This document shows, piece after piece, positions 45,534 through 59,203 of a stretch of 64,000 bases of DNA. Where the stretch lies: the NCBI GenBank assembly GCA_902583585.1, contig CACHWN010000002.1, positions 91,620 through 155,619 of the forward strand. The letters run 5' to 3'. The notes under the pieces were generated by a model. It was not told where the DNA came from, did not search any database, and was given only the letters and a program-made list of their open reading frames with translations. Every line of letters starts with the position of its first letter. Position 1 is the first letter of the stretch. Both the position numbers and the translations under genes were made by a program. Source of the stretch: an uncultured Pelagibacteraceae bacterium (GTDB lineage Bacteria > Pseudomonadota > Alphaproteobacteria > Pelagibacterales > Pelagibacteraceae).

Positions 45534-46702
45534 TAATTGAAAAAATTAAATATTATCTTAAAATATTTTTAATTAATCTTTTTATTCTATACTCATTATT
45601 ATATTTAATTGAATTAACAATTAACTTTAAAAAAGATAAATTATTTAAAAATACAAGATTGTATTATTTAAATTCACTACAAGATAAAGATCCCAATAAT
45701 AAGATATATCTTAACTATGGTGTTTATAAATTACTTGATAAAAAACAAAATATTTTACCATTATCTGGGTATGAAAACTCAAAAATACTTCTATGTTTAG
45801 ATGAAAATAATCAACCTGTTTTTTATTTTTCGGATAAACATGGATTTAATAACTCAATCAATAAGGAAAATGACTTTTTATTAATTGGAGACTCATATGT
45901 TCAAGGAATGTGTGTTCACAATAAAGACAACCTAAATGCTCAATTTAAAAAATTTTCTTTAAAGACTAACGCCCTTGCAGTCGGTGGAAACGGTCCATTG
46001 TTAGAATTAGCAACTTTTAAAGAATATAAAGATTATTATAATTATAAAAGTGTTATATTATTTATTACCCCAAGTAATGATTTTTTAGATCTAAGTAAAG
46101 AAATTAAAAATAGTATATTGTTAAATTATCTAAATAATAAGGACTTCACTCAAAACTTAAGTAATGAAAAAAATAAAAAAATCAAGATTTCAATTTTAGA
46201 CTCTTTTTTTGGCAATAAAACTCAAAGATTATGGAATGATTTTTTAAGCGTCTATCACTTTAATTTAAAGTCATTAATAAACTCTTTAGAAAATTTATAT
46301 AAAAACAAAAAAAATCAAAAGATAAATTATGAATATCTTCTCAACAAAGAAATAGATATTTATTTTATAAAAATATTAAATGAATTTATAAATATTATTG
46401 AAAAAGATAAAAAAAAACTTTATGTCGTTTTTAACTCAGTCAATCCCGATATACTTTTTCCTAAATCTGATGATATTCAAAATTTAAAAAATCTTTTATT
46501 AAATAAAAAATTAGGTCAGATAAAAAAATTATTGATAAGTAAAGAGATATCTTACTTTGATTTTAATGAGTATATCTTAGATAGATATAATAAAAATAAT
46601 ATTTCAACAATGTTTAAAAGGATAGATGATCATTGGGATCATTACACTGAAAAAGGTTTTTATGAGATTACCGAACAAATATATATTAATTTGTTGAGAT
46701 AA
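45530..46702 (+). CDS. SGNH/GDSL-like membrane-anchored protein
   Basis: Protein of 390 residues with one N-terminal membrane helix (about 9-31) and an extracytoplasmic domain. SGNH-hydrolase landmarks are visible: [10 protein letters not shown] (about 117-126) with the Ser of block I, a [12 protein letters not shown] stretch, and a C-terminal [11 protein letters not shown] matching the Asp-x-x-His block. Such proteins often add or remove acyl groups on surface sugars. It is nested between sucD (4-nt overlap) and sucA (50-nt gap) and is markedly AT-rich. The function is a guess from the fold; I do not recognise a specific family. Confidence 0.62.
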   Translation: MIIEKIKYYLKIFLINLFILYSLLYLIELTINFKKDKLFKNTRLYYLNSLQDKDPNNKIYLNYGVYKLLDKKQNILPLSGYENSKILLCLDENNQPVFYFSDKHGFNNSINKENDFLLIGDSYVQGMCVHNKDNLNAQFKKFSLKTNALAVGGNGPLLELATFKEYKDYYNYKSVILFITPSNDFLDLSKEIKNSILLNYLNNKDFTQNLSNEKNKKIKISILDSFFGNKTQRLWNDFLSVYHFNLKSLINSLENLYKNKKNQKINYEYLLNKEIDIYFIKILNEFINIIEKDKKKLYVVFNSVNPDILFPKSDDIQNLKNLLLNKKLGQIKKLLISKEISYFDFNEYILDRYNKNNISTMFKRIDDHWDHYTEKGFYEITEQIYINLLR

Positions 46703-46752
46703 AAATTTATATTATATTTGTTTTTTAATTATTTGTGTTAAAATAAACTATC

Positions 46753-49641
46753 ATGTCCTCTTCTGATAAAAATATTACTTTTAAAAAAACATCCTTCCTA
46801 TCAGGTATAAACTCTGAATTTATAAATCAAATTTATTCCGATTATTTATCAGATCCTGCTTCTTTACCAGACAGTTGGAAAAAATTTTTCGATGGTTTAA
46901 GTGAGGACGAAAAACTAATTCTTAATGATCTTAAAGGTCCAAGTTGGTCGCCAGAAAAAAAAATCAGAGATTTAAAATCTTCAATAAACGAAAAAAGAGA
47001 AAAGATAGAAAAATCTCTTGATTTAAATGAAGTCACAACTAAGCAAGCGTCACAAGATTCTGTCCGAGCAATTATGCTGATTAGAGCTTATAGAATAAGA
47101 GGACATTTAATTGCAAACTTAGATCCTCTATCAATACAAGATAAAAAACAGCATTCAGAATTAAAGCCTGAAACATATGGTTTTGCAAAAAAAGATTATA
47201 ATAGAAAAATCTTTTTAGATGGAGTGTTGGGTCTTCAATATGCGGACTTGAACCAAATTCTTGAAATTCTCAAAAAAACATACTGTTCTAATATCGGATA
47301 TGAATTCATGCATATGAGTGATCCAGAAGAAAAAGCCTGGATAAGAAATAGAATAGAGGGACCAGAAAAAGATATAACTTTTACAGATAATGGAAAAAAA
47401 GCAATCCTCAATAAGATTATTGAAGCTGAGGGATTTGAAAAATATTTGCACGTAAAATTTGTTGGCACAAAAAGATTTGGTTTAGATGGAGGTGAGTCAT
47501 TGATACCAGCTTTAGAGCAAATTATTAAAAGAGGAGGAAATCTCGGAGCAAAAGAAATAAAAATTGGAATGCCGCATAGAGGAAGATTGAATGTTTTAGC
47601 TAATGTTATGGGTAAGCCTTTTAGAGCAATCTTTAGTGAATTTTTTGGAAAATCTGTAAATGCCACTAAAGATTTCGAGGGGGATGTAAAATACCATCTT
47701 GGTGCATCCTCCAATAGAGAATTTGATGGAAATGTCGTGCATATAAGTCTTACTGACAACCCATCCCATTTAGAGGCAGTAAATCCAGTTGTTTTAGGTC
47801 AAGTAAGAGCAAAACAATTTTTTCACAAGGATAAAAACAGAAAAAAAGTAATCCCAGTTTTAATGCATGGAGATGCGGCTTTTGCAGGACAAGGAATAGT
47901 AGCTGAATGCTTTGCAATGTCCGGTTTACCCGGACATAATATTGGAGGCACAATTCATATAATAGTAAACAATCAAATAGGTTTTACTACTGCACCAAGA
48001 TTTGCAAGATCTTCACCATATCCCTCAGATGTAGCAAAAACTGCGCAAGCTCCAATTTTTCACGTTAACGGAGATGATCCAGAAGCAGTAACACATTGTG
48101 CTAAAATTGCTACAGAGTATAGACAAAAATTTAATCGTGATGTTGTTATTGATATGGTCTGCTACAGACGATTCGGACACAATGAAGGTGATGAACCTTC
48201 ATTTACACAACCAATAATGTACAAGAAAATTAAAAAACATCCAACAACACTTGCTATTTACGGTGAGAAACTTTCAAAAGAAGGATTGACTAATATCGAT
48301 CAATTACAAAAAGATAAAATCAAATTTAAAAACTATTTAGAAAATGAGTTTTCATCTTCTAAAAATTATAAATCAGATCTTAAATGGTTTGATGGAGTAT
48401 GGTCTAGGTTTAAACCAGGATTAGGTAAGGATAAGAGAGGAAAAAGCGCTGTTGAAAAAAATATTTTACTGAAAGTTGGAAAAAAAATATTTGAAATTCC
48501 AAAAGATTTTAATTCTCACAAAACTCTTGATAGAGTCTTTGAATTAAAAAATAAGATGTTTCAAAATAATCAAGTTGACTGGTCTTCAGCTGAGTCATTA
48601 GCTTTTGGCACATTATTGACAGAGGGATTTTCTGTACGGTTGTCAGGACAAGACTCAGGTAGAGGTACATTTAGCCAAAGACATGCAGTTTTAAGAAATC
48701 AGGATAATCATGATCGATATATTCCATTAAATAATATTCAAGTTGGTCAAAAGAAATTTGAAATCATTGACAGTTTGTTATCAGAATTAGCTGTCCTTGG
48801 ATTTGAATATGGCTACTCTTTATCAGAGCCGGAGACATTAGTTTTATGGGAAGCGCAATTTGGGGATTTTGCGAATGGAGCGCAAGTAATTATTGATCAA
48901 TTCATAACATCCTCAGAGGCGAAATGGGGAAGAGCAAGTGGTCTAGTTATGCTATTACCACATGGTTATGAAGGGCAAGGACCAGAACATTCCTCAGCAA
49001 GACTAGAAAGATTTTTACAATTATGCGCAGGAGAAAATATCCAAATTGTGAATTGCACAACACCTTCAAATTATTTTCATGTATTAAGAAGGCAAATGCA
49101 TAGAGAGTTTAGAAAGCCATTGGTTATTATGACCCCAAAATCTTTGCTAAGACACAAACGTTGTGTATCTAAAATTTCTGAGTTTGTTTCAAAAAGCTCA
49201 TTTCATAGAGTTCTAGAAGATGATGCTTATAAAAAAGAAAATGATTTAATTTCCCTAGAAAAAGATAACAAAATTAGCAAGGTAGTGATGTGCTCTGGTA
49301 AAATTTATTATGATCTAATTGAAGAGAGAGAAAAGATAAAAAACAATAAAGTTGTTTTTGTAAGATTAGAGCAACTTTATCCGTTTCCTGCTAAAACGCT
49401 GGCTAGAGTGCTTAAAAAGTATAAAAATGCCAAATTTGTATGGTGCCAAGAGGAACCAAAAAATATGGGAGCTTGGAATACAGTAAGAAATTATATTGAA
49501 AGAACATTAGAAATGATTAATTCAAGGGATATTGACATAAAATATGTGGGTAGATCAGCCTCCTCAACCACTGCGACTGGAAATTCAAACAAACATCTTG
49601 CACAACAAAAAGAAATATTAGAAAAGATACTTAAATACTAA
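46753..49641 (+). CDS. sucA: 2-oxoglutarate dehydrogenase E1 component
   Basis: Thiamine-diphosphate enzyme of 962 residues that decarboxylates 2-oxoglutarate and passes the succinyl group to SucB. The N-terminal docking segment (about 17-45: [20 protein letters not shown]) is present, then [24 protein letters not shown], the ThDP-binding [14 protein letters not shown] and [10 protein letters not shown], and C-terminal [16 protein letters not shown]. Complete length. It lies 50 nt after the SGNH-like gene and ends one base into sucB. Confidence 0.98.
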   Translation: MSSSDKNITFKKTSFLSGINSEFINQIYSDYLSDPASLPDSWKKFFDGLSEDEKLILNDLKGPSWSPEKKIRDLKSSINEKREKIEKSLDLNEVTTKQASQDSVRAIMLIRAYRIRGHLIANLDPLSIQDKKQHSELKPETYGFAKKDYNRKIFLDGVLGLQYADLNQILEILKKTYCSNIGYEFMHMSDPEEKAWIRNRIEGPEKDITFTDNGKKAILNKIIEAEGFEKYLHVKFVGTKRFGLDGGESLIPALEQIIKRGGNLGAKEIKIGMPHRGRLNVLANVMGKPFRAIFSEFFGKSVNATKDFEGDVKYHLGASSNREFDGNVVHISLTDNPSHLEAVNPVVLGQVRAKQFFHKDKNRKKVIPVLMHGDAAFAGQGIVAECFAMSGLPGHNIGGTIHIIVNNQIGFTTAPRFARSSPYPSDVAKTAQAPIFHVNGDDPEAVTHCAKIATEYRQKFNRDVVIDMVCYRRFGHNEGDEPSFTQPIMYKKIKKHPTTLAIYGEKLSKEGLTNIDQLQKDKIKFKNYLENEFSSSKNYKSDLKWFDGVWSRFKPGLGKDKRGKSAVEKNILLKVGKKIFEIPKDFNSHKTLDRVFELKNKMFQNNQVDWSSAESLAFGTLLTEGFSVRLSGQDSGRGTFSQRHAVLRNQDNHDRYIPLNNIQVGQKKFEIIDSLLSELAVLGFEYGYSLSEPETLVLWEAQFGDFANGAQVIIDQFITSSEAKWGRASGLVMLLPHGYEGQGPEHSSARLERFLQLCAGENIQIVNCTTPSNYFHVLRRQMHREFRKPLVIMTPKSLLRHKRCVSKISEFVSKSSFHRVLEDDAYKKENDLISLEKDNKISKVVMCSGKIYYDLIEEREKIKNNKVVFVRLEQLYPFPAKTLARVLKKYKNAKFVWCQEEPKNMGAWNTVRNYIERTLEMINSRDIDIKYVGRSASSTTATGNSNKHLAQQKEILEKILKY

Positions 49642-50972
49642 TGTCAGAAAAAATTACAGTTCCTACTTTGGGTGAGTCAGTCACAGAAGCAACAGTATCT
49701 AAATGGTTAAAATCTCAAGGGGAAAAAGTAGTTGCTGATGAACCGATAGTCGAACTTGAAACTGATAAGGTAAATGTTGAAGTTCCAGCTCCATCAAATG
49801 GTGTTCTTGGAGATATTAAAGTAAGAGAAGGCGAGACAGTTAATGTTGGATCGCTTTTAGGCACAATTAATAACATTTCAAGCAGTGAAATAAAAGATCT
49901 AAAAGAAGTAAAATCTTACAGTCCCCCAAAAAAAAATAAAAAACTATTTGATGAGCAAAAGAATGATGCTCAAAAGACAAAAACACTTAAACCTAAAAAA
50001 AATGAACAAGTTTTAAAATTAAATAATGAGAGCCAAGAAGATGAACCACTAATTTTAGACCAAGTCCACCAAGAAAAGAAAATTTCTAACGAGTCTTTAA
50101 CAACGATAAAAAAAGAGAAGAAAGTTTCACCTTCAGCTAGGAAAATGGCAAGCGAAGCAAGGATAGATTTAAACAAAGTTACAGGAACAGGAAAAAATGG
50201 AATTATTTTAAAAGAGGATATAATGGATCTTATGGGTTCAAAACCCGCCCCTTCTGAGAGAAAAATTAATCATGGTCCTGAAGAAAGAGTAAAAATGACT
50301 AGGCTAAGAATGACTATCGCTAAAAGACTTAAAGAGGCACAAGAAAACGCTGCGATGCTCACAACATTTAATGAAGTAGATATGAGCGAAGTAATTTCTA
50401 TGAGAAATCAGTACAAAGATGAATTTAAAAGTAATTATGGAGTAAAATTAGGCTTCATGTCTTTTTTTGTGAAAGCCTGTGTGATAGGTTTAAAGAATTT
50501 TCCAGCTATAAACTCTGAGATTCAAGGTGATGAAATAGTTTATAAGAATTATTACAACATAAGTATCGCGGTTGGCACAGACAGAGGTTTAGTGGTACCT
50601 GTTTTAAGAGAAACAGACGAAATGTCTTTTGCAGATATTGAAAAAAATATTGCTGCGCTTGGCCAAAAAGCTAGGGACGGTAAGATTACTATAGAAGATC
50701 TTCAAGGAGGCACATTTACAATAACTAATGGAGGAATTTATGGATCTATGTTGTCTACCCCAATCTTGAACCCTCCTCAGTCTGCTGTATTGGGAATGCA
50801 TAATATTGTAGATAGACCAGTTGTAGCTAATGATAGTATTGAAATAAGACCAGTAATGTATTTAGCTCTATCTTATGATCATAGAATTGTTGATGGTAAA
50901 GAAGCTGTTTCATTTTTAAAAATAATTAAAGAGTCTTTAGAACAACCGAAGAGATTGTTCTTAAATATATAG
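49641..50972 (+). CDS. sucB: 2-oxoglutarate dehydrogenase E2 (dihydrolipoyl succinyltransferase)
   Basis: Core acyltransferase of 443 residues. One lipoyl domain carries Lys43 in [11 protein letters not shown]; a long Lys/Glu-rich linker (about 85-150) leads to the E3-binding domain ([18 protein letters not shown]) and then the catalytic domain with [12 protein letters not shown], holding the active His. The [20 protein letters not shown] segment marks the succinyl type. It overlaps sucA by one base and is followed one base later by lpd. Confidence 0.97.
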   Translation: MSEKITVPTLGESVTEATVSKWLKSQGEKVVADEPIVELETDKVNVEVPAPSNGVLGDIKVREGETVNVGSLLGTINNISSSEIKDLKEVKSYSPPKKNKKLFDEQKNDAQKTKTLKPKKNEQVLKLNNESQEDEPLILDQVHQEKKISNESLTTIKKEKKVSPSARKMASEARIDLNKVTGTGKNGIILKEDIMDLMGSKPAPSERKINHGPEERVKMTRLRMTIAKRLKEAQENAAMLTTFNEVDMSEVISMRNQYKDEFKSNYGVKLGFMSFFVKACVIGLKNFPAINSEIQGDEIVYKNYYNISIAVGTDRGLVVPVLRETDEMSFADIEKNIAALGQKARDGKITIEDLQGGTFTITNGGIYGSMLSTPILNPPQSAVLGMHNIVDRPVVANDSIEIRPVMYLALSYDHRIVDGKEAVSFLKIIKESLEQPKRLFLNI

Positions 50973-50973
50973 T

Positions 50974-52374
50974 ATGGATAGTTTTGATTTAGTAGTAATT
51001 GGAGGTGGGCCAGGTGGTTATGTGTGTGCAATTAGAGCATCCCAACTTGGTTTGAAAACTGCTTGTATAGAGTCCAGAGGAACTTTAGGTGGAACGTGTT
51101 TAAATGTTGGCTGTATACCCTCTAAGAGCTTATTAAATTTATCCGAAAATTTTCATAAAGCTAAGAAAGATTTTAACCACCAAGGCATAGAAATAGAAGG
51201 TATAAAGCTGAATATTGAAAAAATGATGTCCAATAAAAATAAATCAGTTCAAGTTCTGACAAAAGGAGTAGAGTTTTTATTTAAGAAAAATAAGGTTACT
51301 TATATTAAAGGAAAAGGGGTCCTTTTTTCAAAAAACGATATTGTTGTTTATGAAAATAATAATAAAACAAAATATAAAGCTAAAAATATAGTAATAGCTA
51401 CTGGTTCCTCAGTTGCCTCATTACCAGGAATTGAAATAGATGAAAAAAATATTATTTCATCTACTGGTGCATTATCTTTAAACAAAGTACCAAAAAAATT
51501 GGCTGTGATTGGTGGTGGATATATAGGATTAGAGATGGGTTCAGTTTGGTCAAGATTAGGCTCAGAGGTAACTGTTATTGAATACCTTGATCATATCACT
51601 CCAGGCATGGACAGGGAAATTTCTGACGAATTTAAAAAAATTCTATCAAAACAAGGGATAAATTTTAAAATGAGCTCTAAGGTAAATAATGTTCAATCTA
51701 CAAGTTCAGGTGTTTCTATTAATTATACAGATTTAAAAAATTCTAAAGATGAAACTATTACATTTGACAAAGTACTAGTTTCTGTAGGTAGAAAACCATA
51801 TACAGAAGGTCTTAATTTATCAAAAATAGGTGTCAAAAAAGATAATAAAGGAAGAATAGAAGTTGATGCAAAATTACAAACTTCAGTAAAAAATATATTT
51901 GCTATTGGAGACGTTATAAAAGGACCAATGTTAGCACACAAAGCCGAAGAAGAAGGTATTGCAGTTGCAGAAATACTGGCGGGTCAAGCTGGTCATGTAA
52001 ATTATGATGTAATTCCTGGAGTCATCTATACTTCTCCTGAGGTCGCATCAGTTGGTAAAACAGAAGAGCAATTGAAAAATGAAAATCAATCATACAAAGT
52101 AGGAAAATTTCCTTTTTTAGCTAACTCTAGAGCAAAAGTTAATAATGAAACTGAGGGCTTTGTCAAAATTCTTGCAGACAGCAAAACAGATAAAGTTTTA
52201 GGAGTACATATTATCGGTCCTCATTGCGGTGATATGATTGCAGAAATGGCTTTGGCAATGGAATTTGGAGCGAGTGCAGAAGATATTGCAAGGACTTGCC
52301 ATGCTCACCCAACTCATACTGAAGCTATAAAAGAAGCAGCATTGGCTGTTGATAAAAGACCAATTCATTTTTAA
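50974..52374 (+). CDS. lpd: Dihydrolipoyl dehydrogenase (E3)
   Basis: Flavoprotein of 466 residues that re-oxidises lipoyl groups of the 2-oxoacid dehydrogenase complexes. It has the FAD motif VVIGGGPGGYVCAI, the redox pair Cys42 and Cys47 in GGTCLNVGCIPSKS, the NAD motif IGGGYIGLEMGS and the C-terminal HAHPTHTEAIKEAAL with the catalytic His-Glu pair. It is the last gene of the long TCA run; priA follows after 28 nt. The same E3 may also serve pyruvate dehydrogenase or the glycine cleavage system, which is known for other bacteria. Confidence 0.97.
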   Translation: MDSFDLVVIGGGPGGYVCAIRASQLGLKTACIESRGTLGGTCLNVGCIPSKSLLNLSENFHKAKKDFNHQGIEIEGIKLNIEKMMSNKNKSVQVLTKGVEFLFKKNKVTYIKGKGVLFSKNDIVVYENNNKTKYKAKNIVIATGSSVASLPGIEIDEKNIISSTGALSLNKVPKKLAVIGGGYIGLEMGSVWSRLGSEVTVIEYLDHITPGMDREISDEFKKILSKQGINFKMSSKVNNVQSTSSGVSINYTDLKNSKDETITFDKVLVSVGRKPYTEGLNLSKIGVKKDNKGRIEVDAKLQTSVKNIFAIGDVIKGPMLAHKAEEEGIAVAEILAGQAGHVNYDVIPGVIYTSPEVASVGKTEEQLKNENQSYKVGKFPFLANSRAKVNNETEGFVKILADSKTDKVLGVHIIGPHCGDMIAEMALAMEFGASAEDIARTCHAHPTHTEAIKEAALAVDKRPIHF

Positions 52375-52402
52375 TTAAAGAAAATTCAAATACTATCATA
52401 AT

Positions 52403-54346
52403 ATGAAAGCACAAGTTTTGTTGCCTAAAATTTTTGACTTTCCTTTTACCTATAATTCTAAAACTAAAGGAAAAATTGGTACACTAGTTGAAGTCCCATT
52501 CGGATCAAAAAAAGAGATCGGAGTAATTTGGAAAAATAATTATTCAGAACCTAAGAATATAAGAATAAAAGATATCTCTAATGAAACAATATATTCGCTT
52601 GATAAAAAACTAATAGATTTTATAGAATGGTTTTCCTCTTATAACATGGTTCCTGTAGGTCTTGCGCTAAAAATGGCAATAGGTGGTTCAGATAAATTTA
52701 TTAAATTTAAAGATAATCTTGAAAAAGTTAAAAAAACAAAAAAAAAAACTTATTTACTGAATAAAGATCAAACTGAAGCACTACGTTTTCTAGAGTCAAT
52801 AAATAATAAATTTGATGTATCAGTTTTACAAGGCACAACAGGATCTGGAAAAACGCTTGTTTATTTTGAACGTATTAAGAAAATTATTAAAAAAAACAAT
52901 CAAGCACTTGTTCTTTTACCGGAGATATTCTTAACAAACGAGTTTAAGTCAAGATTTGAGGACTTTTTTGGTTTTGAACCTGCTGTTTGGCATTCAAAAA
53001 TTACACCAAAACAGAAAAGAATTATCTGGAAAGGGATTATTAGTAATAAGATAAAATTATTAGTTGGAGCAAGATCAGCACTTTTTTTACCTTTTAAAAA
53101 ACTAGGTATTATAATTGTTGATGAAGAACATGACACTTCTTATAAGCAAGATGAAGGTGTAATTTACAATGCACGGGATATGGCTATATCGAGAGCTAAT
53201 TTTGAAAAAATACCAATTCATCTTGTTTCATCTGTGCCATCTGTAGAAACCTTTAAAAATATTCAAAATAAAAAATATAGACATGTAAAAATATTAAAAA
53301 GATATAAAAATTATCCATTACCAGAAACAAAAATAATTAATCTAAACCTAAATAAATTAAAAAATAAATTCATTTCAAATGATACGATCAGCCTTGTAAA
53401 AAATTTTCTCAATAAAGGCGATCAAATTTTATTTTTTATCAATAGAAGAGGATTTGCGCCATACTTAGTTTGTAAAAAATGTGGGTATAAACAAATTTGT
53501 TCAAATTGTTCACTTTATCTTACATTTCATAAATTAAAAAATAAAGCAGTATGTCATCATTGTGCATTTGAAAAAGAGATTAAAGGAAAATGTAAATTTA
53601 ACGGTAATTGTGAATTTATAATGTATGGTCCAGGAGTTGAAAAAATTTTTGATGAAGTAAAAGAAATTTTTCCAGATAAGAAAATTAATATTTTTTCGAG
53701 CGATTATTTACAATCAAAAGAAAAAACTAAAAATTTATTTAATGCTATTAAAGAAAACAAAATTGATATTTTAGTTGGAACTCAAATGATATCTAAAGGG
53801 TTCAATTTCCCAAGATTAAATTGTATAGTCGTTATTGACGCTGATTTTTCAGGAAGAGGATATGATTTAAGAGCAACAGAAAAAAACATTCAATTATATC
53901 ATCAATTGAGTGGTAGAGCAGGACGTTTTAGTTCAGAGTCTTTAATTATTTATCAAACATTAACACCTCACAATCTTACACTTAATGAATTAATAAAAAA
54001 TAGATCAGAAGAACTTCTAATGAAAGAACTTTTGTTAAGAGAGAAAAATAAATTACCTCCATATATCAGGTTAGTCGCAATTATCGTCTCCTCCAAAGAT
54101 CGAGTGTTAAGCATAAAAGGCGCAAGAGAAATTAAAATTAAACTTAAATCAATAAAAGATCTAGAGATCTTAGGCCCAGTAGACTCGCCATTGTTAAAGA
54201 TAAAAAAAAATTTTAGATCTAGATTGTTAATCAGGTTCGATAATAGGTTATTGTTACAAAAAAAAATCACAAAAGTCTTAAATGGGCTTAAAATATCACC
54301 CAAAATAAAACTTACAGTTGATGTTGATCCAATCAACTTCGCTTAA
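52403..54346 (+). CDS. priA: Primosomal helicase PriA
   Basis: 3'-to-5' helicase of 647 residues that restarts stalled replication forks. It has the N-terminal DNA-binding part, Walker A GTTGSGKTL (144-152), the DEEH box in IIVDEEHDTS, and a zinc region with Cys pairs CKKC, CSNC, CHHC and a final CKFNGNC (five rather than two residues between the last pair). Helicase motifs GTQMISKGFNFP and QLSGRAGRF follow. It is shorter than E. coli PriA mostly at the N-terminus. Its placement before the atp operon is common in alphaproteobacteria. Confidence 0.95.
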   Translation: MKAQVLLPKIFDFPFTYNSKTKGKIGTLVEVPFGSKKEIGVIWKNNYSEPKNIRIKDISNETIYSLDKKLIDFIEWFSSYNMVPVGLALKMAIGGSDKFIKFKDNLEKVKKTKKKTYLLNKDQTEALRFLESINNKFDVSVLQGTTGSGKTLVYFERIKKIIKKNNQALVLLPEIFLTNEFKSRFEDFFGFEPAVWHSKITPKQKRIIWKGIISNKIKLLVGARSALFLPFKKLGIIIVDEEHDTSYKQDEGVIYNARDMAISRANFEKIPIHLVSSVPSVETFKNIQNKKYRHVKILKRYKNYPLPETKIINLNLNKLKNKFISNDTISLVKNFLNKGDQILFFINRRGFAPYLVCKKCGYKQICSNCSLYLTFHKLKNKAVCHHCAFEKEIKGKCKFNGNCEFIMYGPGVEKIFDEVKEIFPDKKINIFSSDYLQSKEKTKNLFNAIKENKIDILVGTQMISKGFNFPRLNCIVVIDADFSGRGYDLRATEKNIQLYHQLSGRAGRFSSESLIIYQTLTPHNLTLNELIKNRSEELLMKELLLREKNKLPPYIRLVAIIVSSKDRVLSIKGAREIKIKLKSIKDLEILGPVDSPLLKIKKNFRSRLLIRFDNRLLLQKKITKVLNGLKISPKIKLTVDVDPINFA

Positions 54347-54347
54347 A

Positions 54348-54378
54348 TTCCAAATTGGAAACTTGATCAAGTTATACT
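54348..54378 (+). promoter_or_regulatory. Back-to-back palindromes and -10-like box upstream of atpH
   Basis: TTCCAAATTGGAA (54348-54360) is a perfect palindrome around a central A, and ACTTGATCAAGT (54361-54372) is a perfect 12-bp palindrome directly adjoining it. TATACT (54373-54378), a good -10 match, follows at once, but no TTGACA-like -35 lies at the right distance; the palindromes occupy that region. They may be regulator sites for the F1 ATP synthase operon or fold as RNA after priA. The remainder of the 80-bp spacer shows nothing else. Confidence 0.45.
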
Positions 54379-54426
54379 CTTATGGTACGACCTCTGCATA
54401 TTTCACTAAAAATCTAACTTTTAAAA

Positions 54427-54984
54427 ATGACCACAAATAAATCTTTCTCAACAGAAACTTCAGAAAGGTACGCTCGCGCTCTTTTCGAGGTTTCTAAAGA
54501 AAGCAATGAGCAAGAAAAAATTGAAAATGATGCTAAAAATTTTCAAATTATTTTAGAAGAAAGCCGAGATTTTCAAAATTTCATAAAGAATCCAACCCAA
54601 ACTATAAGTCATCAAAATGAGGTTATTGAACTAATATCAAAAAGTTTGAATTTTTCAAAAAATTTAAAAAACTTTTTTTTATTATTGATTGAAAAAAGAA
54701 GAATCTTTTTTGTAAAAAAAATTTTAGAAAGTTTCTTAAAACTTTGTTCGCATAAAAGAGGTGAAATAAAAGCATCTTTAATTTCTTCAAAAGAATTATC
54801 CCAGATAGATCTTGACAAAATAAGAGTCGAATTATCAAACGCAATGGGTTCAAATTTAAAATTTAATTTTATAGTAGACAAAGAATTAATTGGAGGTTTA
54901 AAACTTCAATTAGGAAGTATAATGATTGACACCTCAATTAAGAATAAACTTAAGAAATACGAACAGACGTTATTAGAAAATTAA
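54427..54984 (+). CDS. atpH: ATP synthase F1 delta subunit
   Basis: Stator subunit of 185 residues linking F1 to the b subunits. The N-terminal [16 protein letters not shown] is the family signature, and the C-terminal [31 protein letters not shown] is typical. It starts the alphaproteobacterial order atpHAGDC, in which F0 genes lie in a separate operon; indeed no F0 gene is present here. It lies 1 nt before atpA. Confidence 0.95.
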   Translation: MTTNKSFSTETSERYARALFEVSKESNEQEKIENDAKNFQIILEESRDFQNFIKNPTQTISHQNEVIELISKSLNFSKNLKNFFLLLIEKRRIFFVKKILESFLKLCSHKRGEIKASLISSKELSQIDLDKIRVELSNAMGSNLKFNFIVDKELIGGLKLQLGSIMIDTSIKNKLKKYEQTLLEN

Positions 54985-54985
54985 G

Positions 54986-56514
54986 ATGACAATAAATCCA
55001 TCAGAAGTTACAAAATTACTCAAAGATCAGATAAAAAATTTTGGTGAAAAGGCTGAAGTTTCTGAAATTGGAAAAGTGCTCTCAGTGGGAGATGGAATTG
55101 CCCGTGTATTTGGTTTAGATAATGTTCAAGCTGGAGAGATGGTTGAGTTTGAGGATGGTTCAAAGGGGATGGCATTAAATTTAGAAAATGACAATGTAGG
55201 TGTTGTAATTTTTGGTGACGACAGAAATATCAAAGAGGGCGATACTATAAAAAGAACTAATGCCATCGTAGATGTACCAGTTGGCAAAGAACTTTTAGGA
55301 AGAGTAGTGGACGGGTTGGGTAACCCAATAGATGGTAAAGGAGTTCTTAAAACAAAAAATAGAAAACGAGTAGAGGTTAAAGCCCCTGGAATTATCCCAC
55401 GACAGTCTGTAAACGAACCAATGCAAACAGGTTTAAAATCAATAGACTCGCTTATACCAATAGGTAGAGGTCAAAGAGAATTGATTATCGGAGATAGACA
55501 AACTGGTAAGACAGCAGTCGCAATTGATGCAATTATTAATCAAAAAAAAATAAATGAGTCTTCAGACGAAAAGAAAAAATTGTATTGCGTGTATGTTGCT
55601 ATTGGCCAAAAACGTTCTACGGTCGCTCAAATAACTAAAACTTTAGAAGAGGCTGGAGCATTAAAATATACTACAATCGTTGCCGCAACAGCTTCAGACT
55701 CTGCACCTTTACAATTCTTAGCTCCCTATACGGGCTGTACTATTGGAGAATATTTTAGAGATAATGGAATGCACGCTTTGATTGTCTATGACGATTTATC
55801 AAAACAGGCGGTTGCATACAGGCAAATGTCATTATTATTAAGGAGACCACCAGGAAGAGAGGCATATCCGGGTGACGTATTTTATCTTCATAGCAGATTA
55901 TTAGAGAGAGCTGCAAAATTAAATGATAAAAGTGGTGGAGGATCATTAACAGCTTTACCAATAATTGAAACACAGGCAGGTGATGTATCTGCATATATTC
56001 CAACAAATGTTATATCTATAACTGACGGTCAAATATTCCTAGAAACTGAACTATTTAATCAAGGGATTAGACCAGCAGTAAATGTTGGTTTATCCGTATC
56101 AAGAGTTGGCTCTGCTGCGCAAACCAAAGCTATGAAAAAAGTTGCTGGCTCAATAAAATTAGAGTTAGCACAATATAGAGAAATGGCAGCTTTTGCTCAG
56201 TTTGGTTCAGACTTAGATGCTTCGACTCAACAATTACTAAACCGAGGTGCGAAATTGACTGAACTTTTAAAACAAGATCAGTACTCTCCAATGACAGTGG
56301 CTGAGCAAGTTATAGCTGTTTTTACAGGTGTTAAAGGGTATTTAGACGATGTTGATTTAAGTAAAATCAAAGCTTTTGAAAAAGACATCCTTTATAAAAT
56401 TAAATCCGAAAAACCAGAAATTATTGATTCAATACAATCATCTGGAAAAATAGAGGAGAGTATTGAAAAAAACCTAATTCAAGTAATTGAAGATTATAAA
56501 AAAGGTGCTAAGTA

Positions 56515-56515
<1 letters not shown>
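54986..56515 (+). CDS. atpA: ATP synthase F1 alpha subunit
   Basis: Non-catalytic nucleotide-binding subunit of 509 residues. Walker A is GDRQTGKT (169-176); [29 protein letters not shown] is the diagnostic alpha-subunit stretch, and the Arg finger lies in [13 protein letters not shown]. Length and ends are normal. The stop codon overlaps the atpG ATG by one base, so the subunits are translated in series. Confidence 0.99.
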
Positions 56516-58813
<2,298 letters not shown>

Positions 58814-58814
<1 letters not shown>

Positions 58815-59203
58815 TGTTAGAAAAATTTAAAATTGAAATAATTTCCCCAGATAGCTCAATAATCAAAACCCAGACTCATGAAGTGATAATTCCTTCCTAT
58901 GAGGGTGAGATGGGTATTTTGAAAGATCATATCCCACTGATTACTTTTTTAAGACCAGGATTTATTATCATTCAAGGTGAAAATATGAAAAAATTTTTTG
59001 TGGAGGAGGGAACAGTCGAATTTTCGAATAACAATCTTACTGTTTTGACTTCAACAGCCAAAGATATTGCTAATATGGATAAAAAATCTATTGATACTCT
59101 TATTCACGAGTCTGAAAAAAAACTCAATAATCATGAAATTTCAGACAAAGAAAGGTATTTGTTATCCTATAAATTAGAAACCTTAAAAAATATTAATCAA
59201 TAA
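58814..59203 (+). CDS. atpC: ATP synthase F1 epsilon subunit
   Basis: Rotor subunit of 129 residues with the N-terminal beta sandwich (FKIEIISPDSSIIKTQTHEVIIPSYEGEMGIL is the usual start) and a short C-terminal helical part. It ends the atp operon. Its last 11 nt overlap the convergent rppH gene. No terminator stem is visible at this junction, so the two transcripts probably overlap at their ends. Confidence 0.95.

Noticed and set aside
41034..46702. Mobile element or genomic island carrying the glycan-type genes
   Set aside because: No integrase, transposase, tRNA, target duplication or terminal repeat is seen; the genes are tightly spaced into the operon.
47235..47759. Open frame of 174 codons on the minus strand within sucA
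   Set aside because: It lies wholly inside a well-conserved essential gene, and its translation has no recognisable domain; a shadow frame.
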